From Zanthoxylum bungeanum (Eukaryota > Streptophyta > Magnoliopsida > Sapindales > Rutaceae), in the NCBI GenBank assembly GCA_019454045.1, contig SKCR01033462.1, positions 1-64,000 of the forward strand: a DNA stretch of 64,000 bases, written 5' to 3'. The notes below the pieces were generated by a model that had not been told where the DNA came from, searched no databases, and worked only from the letters and a program-made list of their open reading frames with translations. Shown one piece after another: positions 1 through 10,985 of the stretch (positions are counted from its first letter, which is position 1; every line of letters starts with the position of its first letter). Position numbers and translations under genes: made by a program.

Positions 1-1829
1 CTTGTGATAAACCTTATCATGTCCTCATCTGAAAGAATACCGTACTCTTGATGTACGTATGAAACTTACTGCTTAAGTATTTTCCATTACGGTTTTACCG
101 TGGCGGCATAATACTATAGCCGATCTGTTTTTCTACTTCGTGTCGAAACTCTAAAGTTTCCGATCTGTGTTCTTCAAAAGAAACACATAACCACAACGTG
201 ATGTCACATCCGTTAAGGTCACGAAAGATTCATGTTCACATCTAGCCTAGCTAGATATGGGCCCACTTACTTCACCATGAATAGGACTAACAGATCGGTG
301 GCCCTTTTCTATTACCAAGTAAATAGTATTTTAGGTATTTAACCTAATAAACTAGATTCGTAGACCTTATTTGAATAGTCAAATCAGTCCTAGTACCCAC
401 TCTTAAAAGTGTGGATATACGAGTCTTCTATAATTGTGTCCTAGACAACAATGCCACAAATAAGTCTCTATTGATCAAATCAATTTGAGCTATTTATTTG
501 TCATTTTATATGTTTGAGATTTTAATTTATATTCAAAATATAAATTTTGTTATTTACATCCAATGTATTTATCTCAGTATCAACTTTTTATAATGAAACA
601 CTTTAGTGTTCTAGAATATAAAGGTTTTATCCGCAATGGATTAAACACTGATATAGAGATAATGTCTCTAGTTAAACTAGTTACATTATAACATTTCCTA
701 ATTTAAGTACATACCCAAAGGGTAGTTCCTAAACTTAGGTATCTACGGTCGAAACAGCGACTTTCGTCCCGTTTCCAATTCGCAGAGAAATCTCGGCTTG
801 AAGTCAGTATCCATCTTATAGAGGATTCTGAACGTCAATACATATATGTATTATGTACCACACTAAGTATTTAAAATTCATTTTAATACTAGTTGTGAAC
901 ATAACTTTGACAATATTTCTAAAGTTATAGCCTCGCCCTATCTTTAATTCCTTCGTGTCTTCCATATCCAAATGGTAGTCACTTTGAGATATGTCAATTA
1001 TCCTTTTCAATATTCACAAACCTTGGCCAAGCCTTGGGTTTCGGAATATCGAAACGATGTGCACCTTGTGCTACATGCCCATTGCAAACTTTGACTTTTC
1101 TCCACTAGAATAGTCAATTAATTCTCCAAGAATTATTAATTGCAATTTTAATACTTTTAAATCTTAAGATAGATTTATTATAAGTATATTAATTAAGCAC
1201 TAAAGTCATCATCACATAAATCTTCCAAAGACTTTATGCTCTACTATTTGCTTAATAATGGGCTTAGTCATAATAAGTTATTTTATCAAATAAAGTAACC
1301 TATTATTTATTCCCAATTTGAAAATTAAATCATTTAAATTATTTTAATCCCAGATTATATTTTAAATATCCAACTTTTCAATTTTATCTTGATTACAATA
1401 GTCCAACTATTTAATCAACGATTAGTGGTACTATATATATTATAATGATTATAATAGTCCAACTATATAATCAAATATAATCCAAATTAATTAACCTCAA
1501 TTACATTGATTACTATAATCCAATTATAAAATCAACTGTAAACTGAAATTAATTAATTCAAATATATTGATTAATATAATCCAATTATATATAATCAAGT
1601 ATAATACAGTCCAACTGTTTATTAAAACAACAATTTAAATTAGTCTAACTAACATTTAATATAACGACGAAATAATTTAAATGAGCGTGTTTAGCGAGTA
1701 ATTGAACGAATGTTGCAAATTCAATACTTGCCTCCCACTATTTTTCGTCGAGTCTCTAACCCTCTGTGGAGTACTCGGGAAACCGCGTTTCCTAGTGGGC
1801 TAGGATCCTATTAAATAACACACAACCCT

Positions 1830-2215
1830 GACTTTGGCCAATAAAAAGCTGTATGCTATTTAACTAGGTAGATCTCACAGATCAATTGGATCTCATCCAA
1901 TTCCTAGATCCGGTTAGGTGGACATCCAAGTCCGAAACATATGTATAATGTCAATGTATCCAATACATTTTCCTAACCATATCCTCCGAATCATCTAGGC
2001 CTTGGCTTTGGCCAAAAACAAACCTAATGATTCCAGTTAAGCGGGACCCATTGACGAGGAAAGTTTCGTAATCAATGTCATTGGACAAAAAGTGACCTTG
2101 ACTTTGGCCAATAAAAATCACGATTTGGACAAGACACCGATATGCAACAAAACTCTCATGATTCAAGTACATCCTTGATTGACAAAGGTCTTGACTTTGG
2201 TCAAAAACAAACCAA
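1830..2215. repeat. Four imperfect copies of a GACTTTGGCCAA motif
   Basis: The motif ctttggccaataaaaa / ctttggccaaaaacaaacc occurs near 1837, 2003, 2100 and 2191 (the last with gtc for gcc). Spacing is roughly 165, 97 and 91 bases. It lies in the non-coding interior of the LARD-like element. No function can be read from it. Confidence 0.5.
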
Positions 2216-3529
2216 TGCCAACTTCGGATCTTGAACAAGAATCATTCAATGGAAGGATATTTGCTTAATATAGATTGAGGGATTTTCGCGTGCAAATTGG
2301 CTACCAATTTAATTATCTTTGTTAGGTCTCATCATCATACACCCTTAAACATGCATTCTAAATACATAATAAAGCGAGTATGAAATAATAATGATATGCA
2401 GATGGATACTTTACACATTGATCCTAGATCAAATCTCTCCCTTTCTCTCTCTCCGCTAGCACTTGTATTACTTCTACCCGTTACACACTACACTTCTAAA
2501 GAAACCTCTTTTACATGGAGGGGAATAGGTGAGAAGAGAATACAAAGAAATAGGAGATAAGGCTGGACACGCAGGTCCAATTTAATAAATCAAATTTATT
2601 ACAATTTCCAAAATCGCCCCACCCGGCTAATATCCATCCGATATGCATTATTCAAACATCACAACCATGTATTCATACAAGCATGTTATCAATCAATCAA
2701 TCAAATTAATTAATCTTGATTATTAGTGATCATCCAATGTTCAAACAAAGATTTGATTTTGTTCGAGTCAAACTCGTATTGCGAACACGTACTCAAAGTA
2801 CGATTTCTCAATAAATTAAATTACATGATTAAATCCAATTTAATACGTATTTAATTCTAATTCATTATCTAATTCTAAATTAAATATTACACTTTTATTA
2901 ACGAACCTTTACGACTTAAATTCCAAATTTAATCGCAACGGGTCTCAAAGCCCGATTAACATCTAATGTTTATTTAATTAAAGTCCAATGGGCTTTTAAT
3001 TAATTTCTATAAGGCGTGGACTTTTGGTCAACTCGGGTCAAACCGAACAACCAAAATCCAATCCGGGAGTTACCCCATAAGCCTTTAAATTAATTTTGGC
3101 CCATTAGGCCCAATTAAATAATTAAGGTCCATTAAGTCATAATTGGACCTTTTGGATTCGGTTTTGGGCCTAATTGGATCCAACCAATTTTGCCTAAACC
3201 CAACTTTGTTACAACAAAGCCCAAAAGCCCAATTACAACCTAACAAGCCCAATTTCCAAAATCAAGCCCAAATTAATTAACTTATAAAATTCCAAATTTC
3301 ACATTAATTAACCTAAGTGTAATACACAATCAATTACCCAATTAACATTTCTAAAACATCAATTAGCCTAACTAATCATGCACTTTAACAACCAAATAGT
3401 GTGCAACACAATTCAATTAAAATCAAACCCAATTTACATGCTTTCAAGTCTCGGCAATTAGGGGTTTTTCAATTCGATTCGGTTTCAATCCAATTGAATC
3501 CACAATCATCATTTCCCAAATCAGTTTAA

Positions 3530-4010
3530 CTCATCCAATGAATCAAACAACAAAAATCACCATGAATTTCATGCCTTTGATTTTCGGCCAACCCACTAAT
3601 TTTGGGCAAAATGTTCCAAATCAAAATTCAATCCAATTAAACTTCAATACAACATTACCCAATTGTTTTAAGTCATCCAATGATCAAACAAACAAAATTA
3701 CCAAGACATTAGGGTTATGCAATTTTCGGCCAAGCCTTCAATTTGGGGAAAATTGAATCCAATCCAATTTCTTGAAATTGATCATGCACAATCTCAATTA
3801 AACATCATCCAAGCATGCTCAAACAATCAATTTAACCAAAACAAGTCAAAATCGATTTTGCCCAATTAAAAGTTTCATGTTCAACCTAAGAATTGGGGAA
3901 AATTGATCTAATCCAATTTTCTTGAAATTGATCATGCACAACTTCAATTCAACCTCATTCAAGCAACTTAAACAAACAATTTGTTAAAATCATGCTTAAA
4001 TCAAAAAGCC
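3530..4010. repeat. Imperfect ~150 bp repeats in the leader of the LARD-like element
   Basis: Blocks containing 'ttcggcca...aatttgggg' and 'aatccaattt...cttgaaattgatcatgcaca' recur around 3585, 3725 and 3890, and the 'cttgaaattgatcatgcaca' phrase is present twice (near 3770 and 3923). This is degenerate tandem duplication just inside the LTR. Confidence 0.5.
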
Positions 4011-4054
4011 CCAAATTTGCTCAAGAACCCTAATTCGGTTTTCATGCATCAAAA

Positions 4055-4067
4055 GCTCAAGATACCA
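4055..4067 (-). other. Primer-binding-like site of the LARD-like element
   Basis: On the minus strand the sequence one base inside the LTR reads TGGTATCTTGAGC. Its first seven bases equal the start of the usual copia primer site TGGTATCAGAGC (initiator-Met tRNA), after which it diverges. Its position next to the LTR end supports a minus-strand element. Confidence 0.55.
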
Positions 4068-4068
4068 T

Positions 4069-6187
4069 TGTTGGAGTTAAATCAAGTCCCAAGATCAACA
4101 AATCATGCATAAAAACCGCATATGAACACATCAAAGGAGGTGCGGAATATACTCACATTGAATTCGGTTTTGATGAAATGAAGAACAAGACCCATTTTCG
4201 CACTGCATGTGGCTCGGTTTTGGTCCTGTGAACTGCTGTGGACGCACGGTTGGGGCTGTGAAAGTCTCCTCCATGTTCGGCCATTGAAGACTCCATTGAA
4301 GCTCAAAGCTTCAAGCTTCCATGCTCACGGAATCACTTCCCTATCACCTATGTATCACTCAAGGTGTGCTAGCACTAAGCTTCTACATTTGCTTCTCATG
4401 ATTCGGTCAAACCAGACAAATTTTGAGAGCAAGAACGGTTCCAAACCGTGGAGAGAAGAGAAAAAAGAGGGAGATGTTTTTCACGTGAAACCGTGAATTG
4501 AGAGAGATAAAAGGTAAATGGTTTTACTTATATATTTATTTTATTTCCAAAATAAAATCAAATACCAAAACCTTTCATTTACCAAGTACAAAAGTCAAAA
4601 AGCAAAAGGCTTTCATCATTTCTACTTTTACTTTAAGTCACATCACATCACTTTAATAAAGTGACATGTTGTCAAGTCACATCACTCAAAGTGACAATTG
4701 ATTTGACAATTGACGCGACTAACGATTTGACGCTTGATGTGACTCGCGTGCCGCGCTCGAATTCGAAATGCGAATGCGCTCGCAATCACTCTCGGGTTCG
4801 CTAATTCCAAATTAACGAATTTTCCGTCGCGTCGTAATTAAATGGTTACGCCTAGCGAAATCACTATTCACGTCGCTAACGAATTAATTCTAAATTATTT
4901 CGTTCGCCCGAATTAAAATCTAATTTTAATTCCACGTCAAAATCCAATTTCTAATAATATATTAAATATATTATTTTATCGATTAATTCCAAATTAATCG
5001 TTCTCTCTCTTTAATTAATATTTTATCCCAGATAAAATATTTCCGCAAATAATCCTAGATTAATTTTCTCTCTCATCGAATTAATCCCAGATTAATTCTA
5101 TCTCTCTCTTCTAATTAATCCCATATTAATCAAAGTGCGAGTCATAAATCATCGGTGAATCTTCAGAAGCGACCCATGAGATCTCCGGATATGTTGGCAG
5201 TAAATACGATCGTCGGACTGTCCGAACACGTAAGTACCTCGTACTACGTTTATATCGATTTACAAGACAAGGTTGGCTTCTAGCAAAGCGCCATGCCTAC
5301 CCAATTCTCCAGAAATATTCTTACAGGAATATACAGATCTGTATCAAGCGTAGTATACCGTAGTATTGTGTAATTGGCCCAGTATCGGATAGTCACGTGC
5401 TAGGGCTGGGGCTGGATAAGTGTCTGCCCCGTCCGAAGCACATGTCGGATGTCTGGTAACATATTCTCTATAATCGGATATACATGACCTGGTCACAATA
5501 TCCCGATTGGTTGCGCAACACTCAAGAGCACTAGTACCGTATCCTGCGTGACATCAACTCCAATATGACTGAAGTGACACTTCCTTCTTGACATCACACC
5601 CAATACTCTACGACTCTCTGATAAACCCAGAAGTGGTGTACGCAGAACCTGTTAAAAGTCCCCTACCACCACCAAAACCAAAGTTTATCGATTATCGTAA
5701 GTATTAGCGATGTAAGTCTCAGGTTAAGACCATACACACCTACCTTGATTTCGGCCTCCCATAGACACATAGTCATAATACCAATGGGATTCCGAGGGGT
5801 CTATCCAGAGCGAAGCTGTTTCCGTACCATCGGTGAAACACGACCTCCTATCGCACTTACATAAGTATCCAATACTTATATATATGAGAACTATGCTGTT
5901 GTGCCCTCACAACACGCACAAGTGCAATACTAGCCTATTCCGCATTATCGATGTCCTGTCTCGATAATACTACGGCTAGGGATATTTAATGATTAATCCT
6001 TCGTGGACTGATATTGTCTCATATCATCTCAATCCAGGAACTAATCATATGGACCTCTCTTCATTTATATATCTACGGTGATCTAATAACTATGATGAGA
6101 GTGCAATTTCCTTGTCATATAGTTAATTTGCTACAACAACACAATGATCTGTGCAAATAGTGACGCTATGGGTCATTTTGTCCAACA
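4069..6187 (-). mobile_element. 5' LTR of the LARD-like element, inserted in Gypsy-2 protease
   Basis: The ends are a perfect short inverted repeat, TGTTGGA...TCCAACA. A primer-binding-like site lies inside the left end, and the right end abuts the truncated protease ORF of Gypsy-2. A related LTR (39275-41196) shares long stretches such as 'ctccggatatgttggcagtaaatac' cores and 'gtgacgctatggg' near the right end, which confirms the boundaries. The expected duplication of the flanking AAACC (6188-6192) would lie at the other end of the element, outside the window. I see no coding. Confidence 0.8.
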
Positions 6188-6682
6188 AAACCAAGGCCTT
6201 CCCAACAATAAGGCGAAAGTAGCCGGGATGTCCAGTACTGTGAACTCAACCTCATCTTCAATCGGTCCTACCTTGACCATAGCCACAAAGGTACCCTCAA
6301 CTCCCCTTTTACTGTCATCATAAGCCTTAATAGTCATACTGGATGGGTCCAAGTCTGTTGCTTTCATACCTAATCTTGCCAGAATTTTCAGTGGGCACAC
6401 ATTGATGGACGAACCGTCATCCACCATCACACATGAAGTTCTCTTGCCCCTCACCTCGGCCCTGATAAATAGAGGCCTATTATGATTCCTTCCCTCCGCC
6501 GGGAGTTCATCCTCAGAAAAAGATATCTGCAAAGCTTCTTTCTGAACGGACCCAACAAACATTGCAGGGTTGGCGTCTTCCGGTACCACAATCTTGCTCA
6601 AGGCCTCAACCATAGCCTGCCTATGCTCCCGAGATGCACATAAAAGTTCCCAGATACTTACTTGTGCTCTAGTCTTCCTCAT
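6188..6682 (-). pseudogene. Gypsy-2 aspartic protease region, truncated by insertion
   Basis: The reading frame encodes a retropepsin-like domain that would cleave the Gag-Pol polyprotein. The active-site region reads VDDGSS (about residues 87-92 of this frame), a variant of the D-T/S-G motif seen in plant gypsy elements. The second conserved hydrophobic-Gly motif is LLGRPW (about 159-164). Coding ends abruptly two residues later, where the inserted LTR begins, so the last few in-frame residues come from the LTR. It follows the zinc-knuckle frame with a one-base frame change around 6680. It is non-functional as it stands. Confidence 0.85.
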
Positions 6683-7350
6683 TGCCTCGGCACTATATCC
6701 CCCTCAGTATTTTCTGCAGTCTCAACCACTTCTCTACCATCTGTCAAAACCTTACCCTTTTCCTTTTCTGCCACATCATTGTAAAATCGACCGCTGTGCG
6801 TCATTCCCCTTACTTCTTCCTCATCACTGCTAGAGAAATCAAGCCAAAAGTTTTTCCCCTGCTCAATCTCATCTTCACTAGTACTATCCCAGATTCCCAG
6901 GCAAAAGGCTTGAGGGTGAAAGGATTTTAGGACAAGGTCTTCTGGCAGGCCAGAATTGATCTTATAGGCTGGTGGTGGTAAGGCACGGTAGTTGGGTAAG
7001 GGGTTTCTGTGTGTGTCGGGCTGTTCTGTTTCTAGGTCAGGTATTTTCTTGGAGTCTATCAGGTCTTGGATTTCATGGTGGAGTCGGGCGCAGTTGTCGG
7101 TGTCATGGCCCTTTTGTTGGTGAAAGTGACAGTAAAGGCTTAGGTTATAATGTGATGGTAGGGGATTGGGTAATGGTTTGGCTTCCAAAGGTTTTAAGAG
7201 CCCTTGCCTCTTCAGTTTCTCTAGCACATTGGACATGGGCCTTCCCAAGTTGGAAAACTGCAGGTTTCGGATAGCGGCAATCTCAGCAGAAACAGGCTTT
7301 GTTCCCGATGTTCCCCCAATGGGCCTCCTGTTCAGACCATAGAATTTTTC
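6679..7350 (-). pseudogene. Gypsy-2 gag C-terminal part with zinc knuckle
   Basis: This frame carries a CHFHQQKGHDTDNC motif, a variant zinc knuckle (C-x-x-H / G-H-x4-C type) of the kind used by plant gypsy Gag proteins to bind RNA. Flanking sequence is proline- and glutamate-rich. The frame overlaps the capsid frame by about 70 bases near 7290-7370, where one frameshift separates them. The ATG at 7374 is not a credible natural start, because upstream homology continues in the other frame. Downstream it runs into the protease region. Confidence 0.8.
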
Positions 7351-7933
7351 TGTTTTCCGCCTCTTCGTCTTCAATGTCCATGACAGTCTCCCTCAACTGC
7401 CGAAAGTCTGTAATCATGGAGGTCATCCTCCTCAACTTGCTGTAAATGGAAGGCCTGGTGCCCTTGATAATCATTTTAATATGGTCCTTCTCCGAGGGCC
7501 TAGTCTGCATCTTCAACAACTGACCCCTCCACCGGTCCACATACTCCTTAAAACTGTCCTCCGCTTTCTGCTTAACATTCTCCAGATCACGGAGTGACAG
7601 ATCGATCTCTAGGTCAGTGAAATACTGCTTCAGGAAGGCATCCGCCAACTCCCTCCAATCTTCATTCACTTTCTTCTCCAAACTGTGGTACCACACCACG
7701 GGAGCTCCCTCGAGCGACATTCCAAACATTTTTTGCACTTGGCGCTGAGACAGGCCAACTGAACTCATGACTGATACAAATTGTCGGAGATGCACCCTTG
7801 GATCCCCATTCCTGTTAAACTTAGCCATATCAGGCATCTTGAACTGTGCCGGCAACTGTTCCTCGAAAGTCAGTGTGTCATAATCCAGCAAATCCTCATT
7901 CTTACCCCTCATCTTGCGGGTAACTGACTCAAC
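7283..7933 (-). pseudogene. Gypsy-2 gag capsid (Retrotrans_gag-like) domain
   Basis: This encodes the capsid core of a Ty3/gypsy Gag. Typical blocks are PDMAKFNRNGDPRVHLRQF, LEGAPVVWYHSLE and the W-x4-D-A-F-L-K-Q-Y-F segment, followed by a helical region ending LRRMTSMI. The same protein region is present in Gypsy-1 at about 24040-24560. Seven codons, in frame, separate a TAG (7934-7936) from the first ATG at 7912, so the 5' limit is set by that stop and not by a natural start. It ends in a frameshift near 7300. Confidence 0.88.
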
Positions 7934-8197
7934 CTAATCCCGAAGTTTCTGTAACTCTGCCTGAGACCCAGATACTCTGCCTGCTGCATACTCTGCCGTA
8001 TCATCATCAAAAGTGGGGATATCATCCCCCAACCCATTCGGAGGCTCCTCACGCCTCACATTCTCAGAAATTCCCCCAGCACGGGGCACAGCCATACCAG
8101 CCACAGTAGTAGTCAAAGCTTGCAACTGTTCAGTGACCTTGGCGAGACTGTTCTCTAACTGATCCATACGAGATACCTCATTACCAGATTCACTCAT
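7934..8197 (-). pseudogene. Gypsy-2 gag N-terminal segment ending at an in-frame TAG
   Basis: The ATG at 8197 opens an 87-residue segment, MSESGNEV..., acidic and predicted helical (QLENSLAKVTEQLQAL-type heptads). The same start context and protein occur in Gypsy-1 at 23749. It ends at TAG (7934-7936) after ...LQKLRD, and the capsid domain continues in the same frame right after the stop. The identical TAG is present in Gypsy-1, so it predates the split of the two copies. The ancestral codon was probably CAG (Gln). Confidence 0.8.
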
Positions 8198-9350
8198 GAC
8201 TGTTATTGTTCTTTTAATGAGCCTTGTCCCTTCTCTAACCCAAACGGTATCTATGATGTCTTTTTAAGACATAGATGTGTTAACATGATATATATATGTA
8301 TGAGGTGCACGAGATGCATGTAACATATATAACATACTACATTAACTAAAATTCTCAAACAAATCGGCCCGTTCTCATTTTAGAAACTTTCAGGCTAACT
8401 GTCATAGGAGTGAACTCGACCCAGTTTAAATGGCCCAACAAGTTCACATCTCATGGCAAGGAGCCTAACTAAATCTAAATGGTAATGTTCCGAACACAAG
8501 CAAAGTGGCCCATCAACACTTAGAAGCCTTTGGCCTAATCGTCATAAAATACGTTCTTGTCCCAGTTTAAATGGCCCAACAAGCCCATATCACATGACAA
8601 ATGGTCCAAATGGATCCAAACGGCGATGTTGCCAAACACAAGCATAAAAGAAAGATAATGCAAACATAAAAAAATAATTTCTACAGAATGGCCCATCAAC
8701 ATTTTAGAAGCTTTGGGCCTAGTAGTCATAAGGTACGAACTCGCCCCAGTTTAAATGGCCCAGCAAGTCTGCATTTCTGACAATAATCCAACTGCATCCA
8801 AATGAGGATGGTCCACAAGCACATATTCAAGGAAATAATTGTTACTTTAACTATATAAACCCGGTCTATGGGTGGGTTCGCAAGAGTGTAGACAAAGGCT
8901 CTCACTGCGAAGGATGGCCCACAACTAGGTCTCCCCAATCAAGGGTTCGAGCTACCAAGTGAGCGCACCCTTTTTTATACACTAAGGTACGTGCCAATGA
9001 GCTATGGTGTGTGACTGACTCTCAAATGGATTTCCCATTGTAGATTCCCCAGAGGGAGGGTGGAGCGAGGCTCTCTTAAGTACCCTAGCCTCTTAGGCTC
9101 TTATCGCTTGGTGACAGGAATAAACAACGAGTCCTCCAAATTAGTCCATCACAATAGGCTAAGGGTAGATGGCCATATAGGTGCCTTCACAACTTTTCCT
9201 TCTAGGAAGGTAGTGAATGAAGAAAGACACCAAACCATTACCTAGCCTCAAGATGCCATTGATTAAACCCTCATTTTATCCACTATAGACACGTTCAATT
9301 AGAACATAAATCCAAACATTACAAGACAATATTTCGCGGCCGATTCTCTA
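8198..9350 (-). other. Gypsy-2 untranslated leader
   Basis: About 1.15 kb between primer site and gag start, without coding. It matches the Gypsy-1 leader in order: the segment around 9040-9260 (…ccccagagggagggtggagcga…) corresponds to 22880-23090, and the repeated 'gggccatttaaa...gggac' phrases correspond to 23395-23640. Three or four degenerate copies of 'cccagtttaaatggcccaacaag' lie at about 8420, 8560 and 8745, so the leader contains its own ~160-185 bp repeats. Confidence 0.75.
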
Positions 9351-9368
9351 TCCCCAGTGGAGTCGCCA
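9351..9368 (-). other. Primer-binding site of Gypsy-2
   Basis: The minus strand reads TGGCGACTCCACTGGGGA three bases inside the LTR end. Gypsy-1 has the same site with one change (TGGCGAATCC...). I do not name the tRNA, as I could not check it. Confidence 0.8.
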
Positions 9369-9926
9369 GACTATGGGACACAGAAACTGGACGACACATG
9401 TGTCCCGGGCTCGCGGCCCGGTCGGGAGTACGGAGTAGCCACGGGGACTAAACCGGAGAATAATGGAGTCGCCACCTGGTGTGAACCAGGAAAATGAGAT
9501 TTAAGGCCGCACTCACCCCTCGCAAGGGAAGACCTCAAACCGTTGGGTTCGGAATGGTCCCTTACTTATGTCACTTCTAATGAAAGGATTTATGTAATAA
9601 TTTAATCAAGTTTAAGTAACACTTATTTCCAAGAGTATCATGCTTCTAAATTCACATGCATACATCTAAATTTACATGTAACACATATCCGAATTTGCAT
9701 ACAGCCTATTAGTATGTAATCTATGTCTCAATTTGCATACATAAAGATTAACACACATCAAGCATACAAGTTAATAAACACATTATACTCATACATGTGG
9801 GGAATACAGATGAACGACACCTACACAATCTTACATAATGCAAAGAAACAATCAGGTTTATCATACGAAGGAATAGCTACTAGGGACAATTAGGTACGAA
9901 ATCTGATGAAAATAACTCAGTTCAGT

Positions 9927-10407
9927 GGGTGCGCATTCGCGTAGCGTTCGCGTAGCGTTCGAACGGTGAACAGAAGGCTCGCGTTCGTATATCATTCTAG
10001 AACGCGTTCGAACGGAGCTAGACCTGATGCATGAAACACTAAGAAGATGCGTGCGCGTTCGCGTAGTGTTTGATAATGCGTTCAAAAGGTAAACAGAAGG
10101 TTCACGTTCGTATAGCGTTTGAGAACGCGTTCGAACGGAACCAGACATGATGCATGATGAAACTAAGAAAATGCGTGCGCATTCGCGTAGCGTTCGAGAA
10201 CGCATTCGAACGGTAAATAGAAGGTTCACATTCGTATAGCGTTCAAGAACGCGTTCGAACGGAACCAGACATGATGCATGATGAAACTAAGAAAATGCGT
10301 GCGCGTTCGCGTAGCATTCGAGAACGCGTTCGAACGGTAAACAGAAGGTTCGTATTCGTGTGGCGTTCGAGAACGCGTTCGAACGGAACCAGACCTGATG
10401 CATGTAA
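9927..10407. repeat. Four tandem ~124 bp units rich in CGTTCGAACG, inside the Gypsy-2 LTR
   Basis: Unit starts marked by 'gcgtgcgc' fall at 10049, 10173 and 10297, an exact 124-base period. A slightly rearranged first unit begins near 9927. Each unit holds two diverged 'gcgttcgagaacgcgttcgaacgg' blocks followed by 'accagacatgatgcatgatg', so the unit is itself a dimer of about 60 bases. The related array in Gypsy-1 is at 21930-22260. Confidence 0.9.
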
Positions 10408-10450
10408 CACATTCATAGACAAACAAATCCACAATGTGGGACCTCACGTA

Positions 10451-10985
10451 TCCGATTGAACTCATCTCACATCCAATCGAATATACACCAACCGGCGCGG
10501 CAAAGCATCGTGGTAAAGGATTTTAACCCCTCCAAATAGGGGACATTTTATCGGACTTACTAAGCCCATGCACTCGATCGTATCATGCATACAAAGAATA
10601 AAGAAACAATAATATCAAACTTAGTGTACCCGATTGAACGTATCTTGCATTCAACCGAACACACATCAACCGGCGCGGTGAAGCATCGTGGTAAAGGATT
10701 TTAACCCCTCCAAATAGGGGACCTTTAATCCGACTTACTAAGCCCATGTGCTCGATTGAATCATGCATACAAAGAATAAAGAAACAATAATATCAAACTT
10801 AGTATGCCCGATTGAACGTATCTTGCATTCAACCGAACACACATCAACCGGCGCGGCAAAGCATCGTGGTAAATGATTTCAACCCCTCCGAATAGAGGAC
10901 CTTTCATCGCACTTACTAAGCCCATCCGCTCGATTGTATCATGCATACAAAATTAACATACAGAATTCAAATAACATAAAATAAA
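10451..10985. repeat. Three tandem ~178 bp units inside the Gypsy-2 LTR
   Basis: The anchor 'cgattgaac' recurs at about 10452, 10631 and 10809 (periods 179 and 178). Each unit includes 'caaccggcgcgg', 'aagcatcgtggtaaa', a 'cccctcc...gggga' inverted pair and 'cttactaagcccat'. Copies are highly similar, which indicates recent expansion. The counterpart in Gypsy-1 is at 21365-21880. Confidence 0.9.

Larger units (their letters stand above)
1..4068 (-). mobile_element. Internal region of a large LTR element without visible coding (LARD-like), left end off-window
   Basis: No conserved retrotransposon domain is visible in either strand over these 4 kb, only short chance ORFs. The region abuts an LTR at 4069-6187, and a primer-binding-like site lies just inside that LTR, so the element reads leftward on the minus strand. 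A purine-rich GTGGGAGGC stretch (minus strand, about 1731-1739) resembles a polypurine tract, but no LTR match follows it, so I do not place the second LTR; it is probably left of the window. Large non-coding LTR elements mobilised in trans (LARDs) are a known plant class. The assignment is inference from structure, and a second nested repeat in 1-1730 cannot be excluded. Confidence 0.5.

Noticed and set aside
1725..1745. Polypurine tract and 3' LTR of the LARD-like element in 1-1730
   Set aside because: A GTGGGAGGC word is present on the minus strand, but the bases after it do not match the start of the LTR at 4069-6187, and 1-1730 shows no alignment with that LTR.
1951..2238. Minus-strand 95-codon ORF with repeated GQSQ words
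   Set aside because: It is the translation of the imperfect 'ctttggccaa' repeats in a non-coding element, with no protein-family features.
6570..7274. Plus-strand ORFs opposite the Gypsy-2 gag/protease
   Set aside because: Shadows of the minus-strand coding region, which shows clear zinc-knuckle and protease motifs.
9861..10465. Overlapping ORFs of 60-120 codons, rich in RTRS and FER repeats, on both strands
   Set aside because: They come from the 124 bp LTR array. The period is not a multiple of three, so each unit is read in a different frame, and the high CG/TTCGAA content happens to lack stops.
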